Below the pieces are notes generated by a model. That model was not told where the DNA came from and ran no database searches. It worked only from the letters and a program-made list of their open reading frames with translations. This document shows positions 50,034-60,390 of a DNA stretch of 64,000 nucleotides, piece after piece. A program made the position numbers and the translations under genes. The DNA is from Shewanella sp. HN-41 (GTDB lineage Bacteria > Pseudomonadota > Gammaproteobacteria > Enterobacterales > Shewanellaceae). The stretch covers positions 1 through 64,000 of the forward strand of contig NZ_AFOZ01000034.1 of assembly GCF_000217915.1 (NCBI RefSeq), read 5' to 3'. Every line of letters begins with the position of its first letter. The first letter of the stretch is position 1.

Positions 50034-51164
50034 TCAATATTTCAACTCATCAGGTATGGGCTGATTCAATGGGATGGGAATAGGTTTACGGCCCCGGCCT
50101 TTTTGATACTGCCGTAACTGGAAAACATAGGCTAGCACTTGCGCCACAGCGGTAAACAAGCCTTCGGGGATTTGTTGATCTAGCTTAGTGGTATGGTAAA
50201 TGGCCCTCGCCAGCGGGGGCGCTGATACGATAGCAATATTGTGTGCCCGGGCAATTTCACGAATTTTAAAGGCCACATCATCCACCCCCTTTGCAATCAC
50301 GAAGGGCGCAGCGGAACGAGTCACATCGTACTTTACCGCCACGGCATAATGTTCAGGGTTGACGACGATTACATCGGCATTGGGTACCTCAGCCATCATA
50401 CGGCGCTGTGCTAATTCACGCTGCATTTGACGCACTCGGCCTTTAACCTCAGGCTTACCTTCAGTGTCTTTATATTCGTCTTTCACTTCCTGCTTGGTCA
50501 TCTTTAACTGTTTGTTATGGTTCCAAATTTGGAATGGAACATCAATGACCACTATCAGTAACACCGAAGAGCAGAGCAAGATAAACATCCACACCAATAG
50601 ATCTAGCGCATGGTACACATTACCGGGTAAGTGATCGCTGGATAGCAGCATAATGTCGTTAAAGTAATGACTTAAGAGTAAATAGGCAGCGAGTGCCACC
50701 ACAGAAAACTTGGCGATGCCTTTGGTCAGTTCAACCAAAGCCTGTACCCCAAACATACGCTTAAAGCCTGCGACAGGACTCATTTTACTGGCTTTGGGCA
50801 TCATAGCTTGGGTCGAGAAATTCATCCCGCCGAGGGCAACATTCCCCATAAAGGCCACCACCACAATCAGCAGCATGATTTTAAGTATTGGCCAAGCGAT
50901 TTCCCCAGCAACGACACCCCACACATTAAACATGTGGTTAGTATCATAAATCTGAGCACGATCCATGGTAAACACCCGCTCAAACACGCGGGCAAGTGCC
51001 ATAGCGATTCCGGGACCCAGCATATAAAAACCCGTTGCCGCCGACAGTAGCACAGTGGCAGTACCTAGCTCCTTAGAGCGAGCAACCTGCCCCTTCTCCC
51101 GCGCCTGTTCGAGGCGCCTCCCTGTGGGTTCCTCGCTGCGTTCGCCGCTACTTTCCTCTGCCAT
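50034..51164 (-). CDS. flhB: Flagellar export switch protein FlhB
   Basis: Controls the change from rod/hook to filament export by self-cleavage. 376 residues: four membrane helices (about 30-215) and a cytoplasmic domain from EVKDEYKDTEGKPEVKGR. The cleavage site reads NPEH (in ADVIVVNPEHYAVAVKYD) rather than the commonest NPTH. The Asn-Pro bond needed for cleavage is kept. The tail contains IPEGLFTAVAQVLAYVFQL, mirrored by the free FlhX protein at 36458-36766. Confidence 0.95.
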   Translation of the reverse strand: MAEESSGERSEEPTGRRLEQAREKGQVARSKELGTATVLLSAATGFYMLGPGIAMALARVFERVFTMDRAQIYDTNHMFNVWGVVAGEIAWPILKIMLLIVVVAFMGNVALGGMNFSTQAMMPKASKMSPVAGFKRMFGVQALVELTKGIAKFSVVALAAYLLLSHYFNDIMLLSSDHLPGNVYHALDLLVWMFILLCSSVLLIVVIDVPFQIWNHNKQLKMTKQEVKDEYKDTEGKPEVKGRVRQMQRELAQRRMMAEVPNADVIVVNPEHYAVAVKYDVTRSAAPFVIAKGVDDVAFKIREIARAHNIAIVSAPPLARAIYHTTKLDQQIPEGLFTAVAQVLAYVFQLRQYQKGRGRKPIPIPLNQPIPDELKY

Positions 51165-51181
51165 CGAGTACTCCCATCATG

Positions 51182-51979
51182 CTAATGCAAACCGTCGGCT
51201 TGACACTGAAGCCCCAAAACATCACAAAGCAAAAGCTGTGCCGATAACCACACCTCATCGAAATGCGCCATGACGGGTGTAAGGGTTAACCAGAGGATCA
51301 ATAGCCCCCCAATCATAGTGATTGGAAAACCAATAGAAAAAATATTCAACTGTGGCGCCGCCCGCGTCATCACCCCGAAAGACAAGTTAACTAGGAGCAA
51401 AGCAATGATCGCCGAGATTGACATAGTTAATGCCGCACCAAACATATAGGAACCCCAATCGGCTAAGGCTCGGTAGCTAGTGAGCGTTAACCCTTGGTTC
51501 GAAATCGGCAAGGTATCGAAACTAGCCACTAACATGCGGATCATCAGTAAATGACCATCAACGGCGAGGAAAATCAAGGTGGCAAGCAATAGGAAAAAGT
51601 TACCAATCACAGGGGTCTGTTGCCCAGAGCCCGGATCGACCATAGAGGCAAAACCTAAACTGGTTTGCATACCAATAATTTGCCCCGTTAGCACAAAAGT
51701 TTGCATCAGCATTTGTGTTACAAATCCCATGGCTGCGCCAATGATGATCTGCTGCGCGGTGATAAACACTGCACTTAAGGAAAATAAGTCCGCATTTTCA
51801 ACTGGGGGTAAAACGGGCGCTATCGCAAAGGTAATTGCCATGGCAAGCAGTAGACGCACTCGGGCCGACGTGGTGGTTGCCCCAAATACCACCATCACCA
51901 TCAACATGCTGGTCACTCGAAATAATGGCCACATATAAGAGGCAATGGTTTGCATTAAGGTATCGAGCAGCAGCTCCAT
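51182..51979 (-). CDS. fliR: Flagellar export gate protein FliR
   Basis: Part of the FliP5Q4R1 export channel. 265 residues with about six helices. PLFRVTSMLMVMVVFGATTT, GFVTQMLMQTFVLTGQIIGM and the late ADWGSYMFGAALTMSISAII are typical. Five bases after fliQ and 17 bases before flhB, as in other polar clusters. Confidence 0.95.
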   Translation of the reverse strand: MELLLDTLMQTIASYMWPLFRVTSMLMVMVVFGATTTSARVRLLLAMAITFAIAPVLPPVENADLFSLSAVFITAQQIIIGAAMGFVTQMLMQTFVLTGQIIGMQTSLGFASMVDPGSGQQTPVIGNFFLLLATLIFLAVDGHLLMIRMLVASFDTLPISNQGLTLTSYRALADWGSYMFGAALTMSISAIIALLLVNLSFGVMTRAAPQLNIFSIGFPITMIGGLLILWLTLTPVMAHFDEVWLSAQLLLCDVLGLQCQADGLH

Positions 51980-51983
51980 CGGC

Positions 51984-52253
51984 TTAACCTATCACTTGGG
52001 GAATGCGATTAACCATCTCAATAAAGAAGTCCATCAAGGTTTGTACTAGCCAATGCCCCATCAGCATCAGGCCAAGCAGGGTGACTAATAGACGGGGAAG
52101 AAAACTTAAGGTTTGTTCGTTAATCGAGGTCGCGGCTTGAAACACGGCGACAATCAGACCAATACCCAATCCTGGTAAAACAATGGCAGAGACCATCATC
52201 ACAATGACGGCCAAGGCTTCACGGAAGATATCAATTAGCGCTTCTGGAGTCAT
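51984..52253 (-). CDS. fliQ: Flagellar export gate protein FliQ
   Basis: An 89-residue protein with two membrane helices: EALAVIVMMVSAIVLPGLGI and RLLVTLLGLMLMGHWLVQTL. The loop VAVFQAATSINEQTLSFLPR is the family signature. It packs around FliP in the export channel. Confidence 0.95.
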   Translation of the reverse strand: MTPEALIDIFREALAVIVMMVSAIVLPGLGIGLIVAVFQAATSINEQTLSFLPRLLVTLLGLMLMGHWLVQTLMDFFIEMVNRIPQVIG

Positions 52254-52271
52254 AGTGGCTTCCCCACTCGT

Positions 52272-53018
52272 CTAACCAAAACTGTTAGCAAGGGTTCCCA
52301 TAACGAGTCCCCAACCATCGACGAGTACAAACAACATAATTTTAAAGGGCAATGACACTATCATAGGCGATAGCATCATCATCCCCATGGCCATCAAGAT
52401 GCTGGCAACGACCAGATCTAGTACCAGAAAAGGCACGAAGAGCATAAAGCCAATTTGAAAGGCCGTTTTAAGCTCGCTGGTAATGAAAGCGGGCACTAAC
52501 ACACTCATGGGCGCTTCTTCAGGGGTGTTAATATTCTGGTAACCCGAAATGTCAATAAAGGTTTTTAAATCCGTTGTTCGCACTTGACCCAGCATGAAAG
52601 CTCGCAGTGGCTCCTTACCTTTATCAAAGGCTTGTTGCAACGTAAGCTGTTCATCAATATAGGGTTTAACACCTTGGTCATAAATTTTATCAAAGACGGG
52701 CGCCATGATAAAAAAAGTCATAAATAGACTCATACCAATCAGCACTTGATTAGAAGGCGTCTGTTGCAAGCCAATGGCTTGGCGCAAAATTGACAGTACG
52801 ACGATAATGCGGGTAAAGGACGTCAGCATAATGACCATCGCTGGCAAAAAACTCAGCGAGGTCATTAGCAGCAGGATCTGCATGGTCACTGAGTATTCGG
52901 TCGAACCATCCGCTGTCGTTTTAACTGTGACCGCAGGCAGAACACCGTCGGCCGCACCCGCCGATACGGCAAACAAAAGTGTACTAAGTCCGATTAAGCT
53001 GAGGATGAACTTCATCAT
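52272..53018 (-). CDS. fliP: Flagellar export gate protein FliP
   Basis: Core of the export channel. 248 residues: cleavable signal ([20 protein letters not shown]), the first helix pair with [20 protein letters not shown] and [20 protein letters not shown], a periplasmic domain, and the late [20 protein letters not shown]. Start overlaps the fliO stop by 4 bases. Confidence 0.96.
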   Translation of the reverse strand: MMKFILSLIGLSTLLFAVSAGAADGVLPAVTVKTTADGSTEYSVTMQILLLMTSLSFLPAMVIMLTSFTRIIVVLSILRQAIGLQQTPSNQVLIGMSLFMTFFIMAPVFDKIYDQGVKPYIDEQLTLQQAFDKGKEPLRAFMLGQVRTTDLKTFIDISGYQNINTPEEAPMSVLVPAFITSELKTAFQIGFMLFVPFLVLDLVVASILMAMGMMMLSPMIVSLPFKIMLFVLVDGWGLVMGTLANSFG

Positions 53019-53422
53019 TGTTTTAATTTCGCCTGCCGTAGCTTGTCCGCAAAGGATGCCGACTCAATTTGAATAGGTTCTGCTAATTTATCAATTAAAT
53101 TCACTTGTTGTGCACTGACACCCAACAAATACTGCTGCTCACCAACCTGTACCAGCACCAACCGCTCTTTTTGCCCAAGGGAGGTCACTGCAAGGGTTTT
53201 AAGCACATTATGGTGTGTTGGGACTAAATTAAATCGCCTTAGCAGATAGGCCAAGGCGAAGATAAGCAGCAGGACGAGAATCAAACCACCGAGCATACTG
53301 GCCGCAGAGGCGAGTTGCGACGGCTCAGAAACTTTGGTCGTTGCCGCTGCCCCCTCATTGGCGACGGTGGCCACCCCCGCCTGAGTGGCTGACACTAAAC
53401 TCAGTATTACCGATGTGCTCAT
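53015..53422 (-). CDS. fliO: Flagellar assembly protein FliO
   Basis: Helps assemble FliP into the export gate. About 135 residues from [16 protein letters not shown]. An ATG four codons earlier (53434) is possible. One membrane helix ([20 protein letters not shown]), then a basic stretch RRFNLV and a small cytoplasmic domain ([20 protein letters not shown]). Weakly conserved family; position between fliN and fliP settles the call. Confidence 0.88.
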   Translation of the reverse strand: MSTSVILSLVSATQAGVATVANEGAAATTKVSEPSQLASAASMLGGLILVLLLIFALAYLLRRFNLVPTHHNVLKTLAVTSLGQKERLVLVQVGEQQYLLGVSAQQVNLIDKLAEPIQIESASFADKLRQAKLKQ

Positions 53423-53449
53423 CTCTCGTTCCAACTAGTCTAGCGTCTA

Positions 53450-53833
53450 TTATTTAAGTTTCTTAATGCGCTCAGTTTGGCTGATAACATCCGTTAAACG
53501 AATACCAAATTTATCGTTAACCACCACCACTTCACCATGGGCGATAAGCGTACCGTTGACCATCACATCCAGAGGCTCGCCCGCGACTCGGTCTAATTCG
53601 ACGACAGAACCTTGGTTAAGCTGTAACAGGTTACGAATACTGATAAAGCTACGCCCCACCTCCATCGAAATCGTCACAGGGATATCTAAGATAGTGTCTA
53701 GCTTAGCCGCCTCAGCTTTACTAATGGGCTGAGAATCATCGACCAGCTCATCGAGCGCAATCGCATTGGCTTCTTCTAGCGCCTGCTCAGCCATCGCGGC
53801 AGCCCAATCATCACCCGTATCTTCTGTACTCAT
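53450..53833 (-). CDS. fliN: Flagellar motor switch protein FliN
   Basis: C-ring protein binding FliM and CheY-P. 127 residues: acidic N-terminal helix region, then the SpoA domain (LDTILDIPVTISMEVGRSFI, LLQLNQGSVVELDRVAGEPL, VNGTLIAHGEVVVVNDKFGI). Ends IRLTDVISQTERIKKLK as in the family. 11 bases after fliM. Confidence 0.96.
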   Translation of the reverse strand: MSTEDTGDDWAAAMAEQALEEANAIALDELVDDSQPISKAEAAKLDTILDIPVTISMEVGRSFISIRNLLQLNQGSVVELDRVAGEPLDVMVNGTLIAHGEVVVVNDKFGIRLTDVISQTERIKKLK

Positions 53834-53844
53834 CTCACTTCACC

Positions 53845-54876
53845 TTATAATTCTGATATATCTCTAGCTTTGCCTTTACGCGTCACTAACTGGAGTTCGG
53901 ATTTTACCGTTTCTGGACGGGGGATCTTTTCACAGATTTTGAGTGCTAGATTATCCCGTGAGCGACCCATTTTACAGCGATAAGTAGGTAAGTCTTCGAT
54001 TTTCATCATGATATATTCCGGTAATTCAATCGGAATAATGTCGCCCGCTTTAAAGTTCATCACTTCTTTCAGTGTCAACTCATGCTCAACGATACTCGCA
54101 TCGAAGCCCACCTTCACATCCATGATCTCATCGTGCAACGCCTGCGACCAACGCATATCGGTATCTTGCTTATCGCTTTGCACACCCGCATCCAGTAGCT
54201 CGCGGATGGGTTCAATCATCGAATAGGGCATAGTGATGTGGAAATCACCGCCCCCACCATCCACCTCAATATGGAAGGAGTTAATAACAACCACTTCGGT
54301 TGGACTGACGATGTTTGCCATCGCGGGGTTAACTTCAGAGTCTAAGTAATCAAACTCTACGTCCATCACTGGCGCCCAAGCATCTTTATAATCTTCAAAA
54401 ATTATTTTGAGCAATAACTGTACAATACGTCTTTCTGTCGGCGTAAATTCCCGCCCCTCAATCTTGGCATGAAAACGACCATCGCCACCAAAAAAGTTGT
54501 CCACGAGGATAAATACCAGTCTGGCCTCCATGGTAATAAGCGCCGTCCCTTTTAGGGGGCTAAAGCGCACCATGTTCAAACTGGTAGGAACGAATAACGT
54601 ATGTACATACTCCCCAAACTTAAGCATCTGCACACCATTAATCGACACTTCTGCCGCCCGGCGCATCATATTGAACATGCTAATACGTAGGTGGCGTGCA
54701 AAGCGCTCGTTCACGATCTCCAGCGTAGGCATTCGCCCACGGACGATACGGTCTTGGGAGGAAAAATCGTAGGAGCGAGCATCCTGCCCAGCGGCATCAA
54801 GCTCATCCTCCTCATCGACGTCATCGACCCCGTGCAGTAGCGCATCAATTTCGTCTTGGCTTAATAAATCACTCAC
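53845..54876 (-). CDS. fliM: Flagellar motor switch protein FliM
   Basis: C-ring protein receiving CheY-P. 343 residues: the N-terminal CheY-binding peptide LLSQDEIDALLHGV, the middle domain (FARHLRISMFNMMRRAAEVS, MEARLVFILVDNFFGGDGRF, with the GG-type loop) and a C-terminal SpoA domain (LTLKEVMNFKAGDIIPIELP). Intact and normal length. Confidence 0.96.
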   Translation of the reverse strand: MSDLLSQDEIDALLHGVDDVDEEDELDAAGQDARSYDFSSQDRIVRGRMPTLEIVNERFARHLRISMFNMMRRAAEVSINGVQMLKFGEYVHTLFVPTSLNMVRFSPLKGTALITMEARLVFILVDNFFGGDGRFHAKIEGREFTPTERRIVQLLLKIIFEDYKDAWAPVMDVEFDYLDSEVNPAMANIVSPTEVVVINSFHIEVDGGGGDFHITMPYSMIEPIRELLDAGVQSDKQDTDMRWSQALHDEIMDVKVGFDASIVEHELTLKEVMNFKAGDIIPIELPEYIMMKIEDLPTYRCKMGRSRDNLALKICEKIPRPETVKSELQLVTRKGKARDISEL

Positions 54877-54915
54877 TATATTGCCTTCGCCTCTTTAGGT
54901 GCTGAAGATAAAAGA

Positions 54916-55440
54916 TTATTGCATCACAAAACCTGTAAATAGCACTTTTTCAACGACCTTACGTCCCGTGACCGATTGTAGGGTATTTTGAACACTAAGG
55001 AGTGCCAACTGACGCAATTCATCCTTACCCGCCTGTGTACTTAACTTTTGCACATCGGCGCCACTGAAAGTTGTCAGGAGAGCATCTTCAATTAGTGGGA
55101 TATGTTTTTGCGTCAACACATCATCAGATCCCCTCACCATCAGCTGAACTTTTATTTCAACGAGGCGAGATCTGTCCGGTCCAGGTAAATTGAATAAAAA
55201 TGGACGGGGCATAGGCACATAGGATGCCATTGCAGCCTCACCCGTTACCGCGGGAGCCTCCGCCTGCACGCCCTCTGCCGCAGCATCTGAGGCTTCATCC
55301 CCACTGCTGTCCATAAAAAACCATAATGCACCGCCAATTAACAGGACGGCAAACACGCCTGCGCCAATGAAAATAAATAGTTTCTTCTTACTTTTAGGGG
55401 CGTCGGTGCTTTCAAGTTCTAACGATTCTTCCTTAGCCAT
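54916..55440 (-). CDS. fliL: Flagellar basal-body protein FliL
   Basis: Stator-associated inner-membrane protein. About 174 residues from MAKEESLELESTDAPKSKKK, preceded by AAAGAG. The longer frame from 55500 starts inside an upstream stem-loop and is rejected. One helix (LFIFIGAGVFAVLLIGGALW), an Ala/Glu-rich linker and a periplasmic stomatin-like domain (LVEIKVQLMVRGSDDVLTQK, ending KVLFTGFVMQ). Confidence 0.93.
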   Translation of the reverse strand: MAKEESLELESTDAPKSKKKLFIFIGAGVFAVLLIGGALWFFMDSSGDEASDAAAEGVQAEAPAVTGEAAMASYVPMPRPFLFNLPGPDRSRLVEIKVQLMVRGSDDVLTQKHIPLIEDALLTTFSGADVQKLSTQAGKDELRQLALLSVQNTLQSVTGRKVVEKVLFTGFVMQ

Positions 55441-55527
55441 TACAGTACTCTTTAGGTTAGGCTTAAGCATTGTCGATATTGAGTGGCAAAAATGCCACAA
55501 CCTTCTCTAACGCTATAGGTTACCTGC

Positions 55528-57450
55528 TTAAGCGTAATAATCTATACCAGAATTTAAACTAGTTGCTTGATTTAACCCTAAATCTAGCTCTTCTGCCGAG
55601 AAATCATCCACATTCGTGCCCCCGGAACCGCCCCCTTCACCGAAACTGCCCTCGCGGCGTTGGCCTTGGTCTCCTTGGGAAACATGACTATCGGCAAGTT
55701 GCATTCCCTGTTCCTGTAGCAATTCCCTTAAGCGTGGGATCGCCTGCTCAATCACATCGCGGGTTTGAGACTGGGTCACATGGAACTGAACTTGTGTTTG
55801 ATCACCATGCACTTGAATTTTCACCAGCATATGGCCTAACTCGGGTGGATCGAGGCGAATTTCGGCATGTTGAATACCTTGACTCACCATAGTCACTAAT
55901 TGCTGTTTCATGACGGGAGAGAAACGTTGGATCATCTCCTGCATCTGATTTTGTGTCTCAACACCCTGACGCAAAGAAAGCTGAACCTGTTGCGGATCCT
56001 GGCGATTAATCTGTGGCTGACCTGTGGTTGAGGTTAACGTCGACACAGGTTTAAACTCAGTAGGCTTAAACTCAGTTATGGATGCCGTATCCTCTTCAGC
56101 CCTATTGAATAATATTGTCTCTTGACGCGCCTCAAGTGTGACTGCCAACTTAGCATCTTTGAGTATGAGCTCAGCCTTAACTTCAGCACTTACAGTCTCA
56201 TCTTGGGCCTGCGCCCCATTTATAGACTCTGTACCTAAAATATTTAGCGACGGAGTTGCTGTATCTGTCGTCAGCGGTTTTATACCGACGTCTTGGCTGA
56301 CATTGCTTACACGGCTATCCGCTACAGCACTCGCATTCACGGAGAATTGAGAAGGTGAGGCAAGATCGTCACCAGCTTGCTTGCCGGTCAAGCTATTCAG
56401 TTTTGTTTCAACTGACATCACATCAAGTTTGTCACCCTCTACGGGTAAGCTACCCACTTTTTTACCGTCTAGGCCTTTGCTATATAGCTCTATGTTTTTT
56501 AAACTGGTTTTGTCTAAGCCAGCATCTAAGCTTATGCTTCCCCGCTCTATATTGGCCGCGGTATTTTCACCTTGAGTCGGTAAAACATTCACACTCTCCT
56601 GCTTTTGAGCTTGCGAGCTCCCTTGGCTAATCGGGCTAGCGCTCGTCTCTTTGGCCATATCAAACGTGACATTTGACGCCACAGCCTCAGTACGACGTTG
56701 TTCTGCTAAATTTGACACAGATGCTCCAAACTCAGGCACTTTACTCTGCAGGGCAGATTGTTCTACCGCATCGGTTTCATCTGTCGATATGGTCACAGCG
56801 GGGACATCTACCGCGGTAGTGTCAGCATTTATCTGGGGGTTATCACTCACATCGGAAACATCGACAGGGGCAGTCGCAGAAGCGGCCTGAGATAACTTCA
56901 GTAATTCGGCGGAAAAGTCACCTTTTGCTGAGTCACTTTTTGCTAAGTCACCTTTTACTGAGTCACCTTTTACTGAATCGCTATCACCGTCATCATCACT
57001 AGTCGCACTAATACCAGATCCAACAGATGAGTCAGTGTCAGCCGGAATAGCGGATAGATCTAAGGTGTTCCCAGATGACCCCATCATAGCCACATCGTAG
57101 GCAGTCTCAACAACCTCAGTGTCAATATTTTGCTCGCCAGCCACTTCAAGCGGCAAGTTCTCGCCCTGAGCTGCCGCTTTTTTCATTTCACTTGCCATGC
57201 CAATCTGGGCAAAGATTAAATTAATATCCTTTTCATCATCCGCCCCAGCATCATTTGCAGTCTCCACTTTGGTGGGGGCTTCCCCGATTTCCGATGATGT
57301 TGAAGGCTTCATCGCTTTGGAAGGCGTCGAATTAACGGAGGCTAATGCTGCAGAAAAGTCTTCACTATTAGCATCTTGAGTTAATGTCTTGCTCGAAGCA
57401 GCACCGTTTAGCCCAGGCTTTGCTAATAAAATATTCGTCATTTGTTGCAT
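55528..57450 (-). CDS. fliK: Flagellar hook-length control protein FliK
   Basis: Secreted ruler that stops hook growth and triggers the FlhB switch. 640 residues: a long disordered acidic Ser/Thr/Asp-rich body and a C-terminal Flg_hook domain (QHAEIRLDPPELGHMLVKIQ, QSQTRDVIEQAIPRLRELLQ). Four 15-bp repeats at 56916-56975 give a pentad pattern (SVKGD, SVKGD, LAKSD, SAKGD). Start at MQQMTNILLAK has GGAGAG six bases ahead. A consensus sigma-54 promoter lies at 57542-57556, allowing a transcript separate from fliE-J. Confidence 0.93.
   Translation of the reverse strand: MQQMTNILLAKPGLNGAASSKTLTQDANSEDFSAALASVNSTPSKAMKPSTSSEIGEAPTKVETANDAGADDEKDINLIFAQIGMASEMKKAAAQGENLPLEVAGEQNIDTEVVETAYDVAMMGSSGNTLDLSAIPADTDSSVGSGISATSDDDGDSDSVKGDSVKGDLAKSDSAKGDFSAELLKLSQAASATAPVDVSDVSDNPQINADTTAVDVPAVTISTDETDAVEQSALQSKVPEFGASVSNLAEQRRTEAVASNVTFDMAKETSASPISQGSSQAQKQESVNVLPTQGENTAANIERGSISLDAGLDKTSLKNIELYSKGLDGKKVGSLPVEGDKLDVMSVETKLNSLTGKQAGDDLASPSQFSVNASAVADSRVSNVSQDVGIKPLTTDTATPSLNILGTESINGAQAQDETVSAEVKAELILKDAKLAVTLEARQETILFNRAEEDTASITEFKPTEFKPVSTLTSTTGQPQINRQDPQQVQLSLRQGVETQNQMQEMIQRFSPVMKQQLVTMVSQGIQHAEIRLDPPELGHMLVKIQVHGDQTQVQFHVTQSQTRDVIEQAIPRLRELLQEQGMQLADSHVSQGDQGQRREGSFGEGGGSGGTNVDDFSAEELDLGLNQATSLNSGIDYYA
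56916..56975 (-). repeat. 15-bp tandem repeat inside fliK
   Basis: Four units of the type AGTCACCTTTTACTG (plus strand) encode five-residue repeats in the disordered ruler region. Unit length keeps the frame. Confidence 0.85.
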
Positions 57451-57541
57451 ATGCGCTCTCCAATATCACCCCTAGAAAAATAAAAAAGCTGGGTAATACG
57501 TCAATTTAGGCTGCTATTACAGTGAGATTAGTTACAAATAA

Positions 57542-57556
57542 GCAAATAAGGTGCCA
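57542..57556 (-). promoter_or_regulatory. Sigma-54 promoter of fliK
   Basis: Minus-strand TGGCACCTTATTTGC matches the consensus TGGCAC-N5-TTGC exactly. It lies about 92 bases upstream of the fliK start in the fliJ-fliK gap, the largest non-coding gap in the fli cluster. Confidence 0.88.
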
Positions 57557-57666
57557 ATTAGGTGATTATAAACAAAGAGGATAGGTATAACCCTAAGGTG
57601 AGTCTTCTATGGCCGTTTCGAATTGTAGTTCGCGGGTTTGTCTGCGCAGTCAGCAATTCAATATTG

Positions 57667-58116
57667 TTAATGCTGCTGTTTTCGACGATAAAACTGCTGA
57701 GAGGCAAATTCATCGGTCATTTTCTGTTCTTTCTTCAGCTCAAGCACTTGACGCTTTTTCTCTTTATTATCTAGCAGCAACTCCACCGCCTTACGCTTCT
57801 TTTGCTTCTCTAACCAATGCTGCTGACGAAAGTTTTTTTGCTTTTCACCATCGGCGACAACGCGATTCTGCTGTGCGATAGCCTCATCAATCTGGCGAAT
57901 GAAACGATGAAATTGGTGATAATGGCTGGCACTGATGGCTTGTCCCTGCTGGGACTGCATCTGCTTCATATAATCTAAGCGATAGTTGTTTAAGGCCGCT
58001 AATTGATTCTGACGTTTTTGACATTCCAATTGTGCCGACTTTAGCAATAATGCGGCTTGCTCTTCGGCATCCTTGGCCAATTTTAAGACGAGTAGTAAGG
58101 GATCAGCGTTCGCCAT
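57667..58116 (-). CDS. fliJ: Flagellar export chaperone FliJ
   Basis: Central stalk of the export ATPase, binding FliI/FliH and FlhA. 149 residues, nearly all coiled-coil with many Gln/Lys/Glu (LAKDAEEQAALLLKSAQLEC, QNQLAALNNYRLDYMKQMQS). Ends KQEKKMTDEFASQQFYRRK-like with a basic tail. Follows fliI by 11 bases. Confidence 0.93.
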   Translation of the reverse strand: MANADPLLLVLKLAKDAEEQAALLLKSAQLECQKRQNQLAALNNYRLDYMKQMQSQQGQAISASHYHQFHRFIRQIDEAIAQQNRVVADGEKQKNFRQQHWLEKQKKRKAVELLLDNKEKKRQVLELKKEQKMTDEFASQQFYRRKQQH

Positions 58117-58127
58117 TTTGGCCTCGA

Positions 58128-59465
58128 TTATTTACATTGAGCGGCAAGTTGCCCCAGCATGGCTTGGCTATCGGCAAAACTAAAGGCATCGCGCATGGTT
58201 TGCCTTAGGAAAGCATTCATCGCCGGTTGCAGGCGTATCGCATTATCGATCCGAGGATCACTCCCTTGGGCATAGGCCCCGATAGAAATCAAATCCCGGT
58301 TCTGCTGATAGAGCGAATAGGTTTGTTTGACACGCCGCATAGCCTCAAGATGTTCGTTGGAGATAACCATAGGGGCAACCCGACTGATGGAGGCCTCAAT
58401 ATCAATCGCCGGATAGTGTCCCGAATCAGCGAGGGCCCTCGACAATACAATATGCCCATCGAGGATCGCCCGCGATGCATCGGCAATCGGATCCTGTTGA
58501 TCGTCACCTTCGGTTAATACGGTATAAAATGCCGTGATTGAGCCCTGCCCAGGACCGCCATTCCCCGCCCGTTCGACCAGACGTGGCAATTTCGCAAACA
58601 CCGATGGCGGATAACCTTTAGTGGCAGGAGGCTCGCCTACCGCTAAGGCAATTTCCCGTTGCGCCTGTGCATAGCGAGTCAAACTATCCATTAATAACAA
58701 TACATTATAACCAAGGTCACGGAAGTACTCGGCAATACGCGTCGAGGTTTCGCAGGCACGAAGTCGCATTAATGGGGAGGTATCTGCGGGCGCAGCCACT
58801 ACGACGGAGCGGGCTCGGCCCTTTTCACCCAAGATTTCTTCGATAAATTCTTTGACTTCACGGCCCCGCTCGCCGACCAATCCAACCACAATGATGTCAG
58901 CGGTTGTGCCTCGGGTCATCATGCCTAAGAGCACACTCTTACCCACACCGGAGCCCGCAAACAGCCCCATTCGTTGGCCTTTACCCACAGTAAGCATGGC
59001 GTTGATGGCTCGCACACCCACGTCGAGTGGCTCGGTAATCGCGCGGCGCGACAAGGGATTAATCGATACGCTGTGCCTCGATGCCTGTTGTTCGGTTTGC
59101 AGCGCCCCGAGTCCATCGAGGGGAACCCCATTACCATCGAGTACTCGACCTAATAGCGATAGCCCGACATTGAGTCCAGTCTGCTCCCCCAACGGCACAA
59201 CACGTGCACCGGGCAAAACACCGCGTAATTCTTCGATAGGCATTAAATAGAGTAATTCATCATCGAATCCAACGACTTCGGCAATCAGATCCCCTGCCAT
59301 GGTTTCGATAGAGCACAGACTGCCCACAGGCGCGCGGCAACCACTCGCCTCTAAGGTCAAGCCCACCACGCGAACCAATTGACCGCTTGCCACAGCACGA
59401 AAAGGTGGCACTTTATCTATATAGTGATGGAATTTATTCAGCAGTTGGTGTCGACGATTTTGCAT
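58128..59465 (-). CDS. fliI: Flagellar export ATPase FliI
   Basis: Energises and loads flagellar export. About 445 residues from [12 protein letters not shown]; an ATG four codons earlier (59477) is open too. F1-beta-like core: Walker [36 protein letters not shown], Walker [21 protein letters not shown] and the export-ATPase signature [20 protein letters not shown]. The start lies within the end of fliH (overlap about 32 bases). Confidence 0.95.
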   Translation of the reverse strand: MQNRRHQLLNKFHHYIDKVPPFRAVASGQLVRVVGLTLEASGCRAPVGSLCSIETMAGDLIAEVVGFDDELLYLMPIEELRGVLPGARVVPLGEQTGLNVGLSLLGRVLDGNGVPLDGLGALQTEQQASRHSVSINPLSRRAITEPLDVGVRAINAMLTVGKGQRMGLFAGSGVGKSVLLGMMTRGTTADIIVVGLVGERGREVKEFIEEILGEKGRARSVVVAAPADTSPLMRLRACETSTRIAEYFRDLGYNVLLLMDSLTRYAQAQREIALAVGEPPATKGYPPSVFAKLPRLVERAGNGGPGQGSITAFYTVLTEGDDQQDPIADASRAILDGHIVLSRALADSGHYPAIDIEASISRVAPMVISNEHLEAMRRVKQTYSLYQQNRDLISIGAYAQGSDPRIDNAIRLQPAMNAFLRQTMRDAFSFADSQAMLGQLAAQCK

Positions 59466-60390
59466 CTTGCTCTCCATGGCCTTGGAGCGTCTCGGTTTCA
59501 GGATCCCTTAGTGCTTCACCAGAGGCATCGGGCTCTCTGCCATGGAGCATCTTAGCGGCATCTTCCAGTTCCAGTGCTTCTTGTCGCTGTTGCTGCTGAT
59601 GAGTGACATGGGTCTGTTGATTGCGAAGGGATTCAAACACGGTATCAATTCGAGTTGAAAGGCTTAGGTCCACCAGCGAACGTTGACTACTGATAATGCA
59701 ATCACCCGCATTAAGCGCAGGATCGACTTCAAGTTGCCATTGATTGCGCGCCAGTTGGGCGCTGGAATACAGTTGTTCGACTAAGGCAATATCATCCGGA
59801 TGCAGACGAATGCTAACGCTCTGCTCTTTAATCGGTAAAGATTCGATACCTAATCGCAGGGCAGAAAGAATTTGCTCTGGATGGGTCTTCAATTCATGGC
59901 CTATCACTGATTTAGCAAGCGCCATGGTGAGTGTCATTAGGGACAATTCAATATCCCCGTCAAGCAGTTGTAGTGGCTTTTCAAACTGGCTTAATAAGTC
60001 TTCGAATCGACTAATTAAGTTCTTGGCTTCGGCAATCCCGGTTTCTAATCCCTGTTCATGGCCCTGTGTGAACCCTTCACTATGGCCCTGCTCTAATCCT
60101 TCAAGCCTTCCTTGCTCCACCCCTTGGGCAAAACCTTGGGTTTTCCCCTCATTAAATCCTTCGGCTTCAGCCTGGGCCCGAATATCTTCAATTTCGGCCA
60201 TGGTCGGCGGCGCAACCATTTCAACCGTCTCAGGCTTAGCATATTGATGCCCCGTGTAGCCAAACAAGTTGGAGACGCTAGCATCCTCAACCTCGGTAAC
60301 ATCGGGTAGGTTCCAGTGGCTAAACTCGATTTCAGTATCGCTGGCGATCTTATTCGACAATTTATTGTCGCTCGGATTAGAGGAACTCAT
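59434..60390 (-). CDS. fliH: Flagellar export regulator FliH
   Basis: Holds FliI and links it to FliN at the C-ring. About 318 residues. The hallmark GxxxG repeat is plain: [20 protein letters not shown] continuing through [17 protein letters not shown] (near residues 80-125). The C-terminal domain ([38 protein letters not shown]) and a charged tail of about 50 residues follow. Start taken at [10 protein letters not shown], overlapping fliG by 14 bases. Confidence 0.92.
   Translation of the reverse strand: MSSSNPSDNKLSNKIASDTEIEFSHWNLPDVTEVEDASVSNLFGYTGHQYAKPETVEMVAPPTMAEIEDIRAQAEAEGFNEGKTQGFAQGVEQGRLEGLEQGHSEGFTQGHEQGLETGIAEAKNLISRFEDLLSQFEKPLQLLDGDIELSLMTLTMALAKSVIGHELKTHPEQILSALRLGIESLPIKEQSVSIRLHPDDIALVEQLYSSAQLARNQWQLEVDPALNAGDCIISSQRSLVDLSLSTRIDTVFESLRNQQTHVTHQQQQRQEALELEDAAKMLHGREPDASGEALRDPETETLQGHGEQDAKSSTPTAE

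Noticed and set aside
55483..55498. GTGGCAAAAATGCCAC as a sigma-54 promoter for fliL
   Set aside because: GG and GC are 7 bases apart instead of 10. It is a plain palindrome without a following T run, so neither promoter nor clear terminator.
55440..55500. Extended fliL start at 55500
   Set aside because: The added residues (MWHFCHSIS...) cover an upstream palindrome and precede a better-placed start at 55440 with an AAAGAG site.
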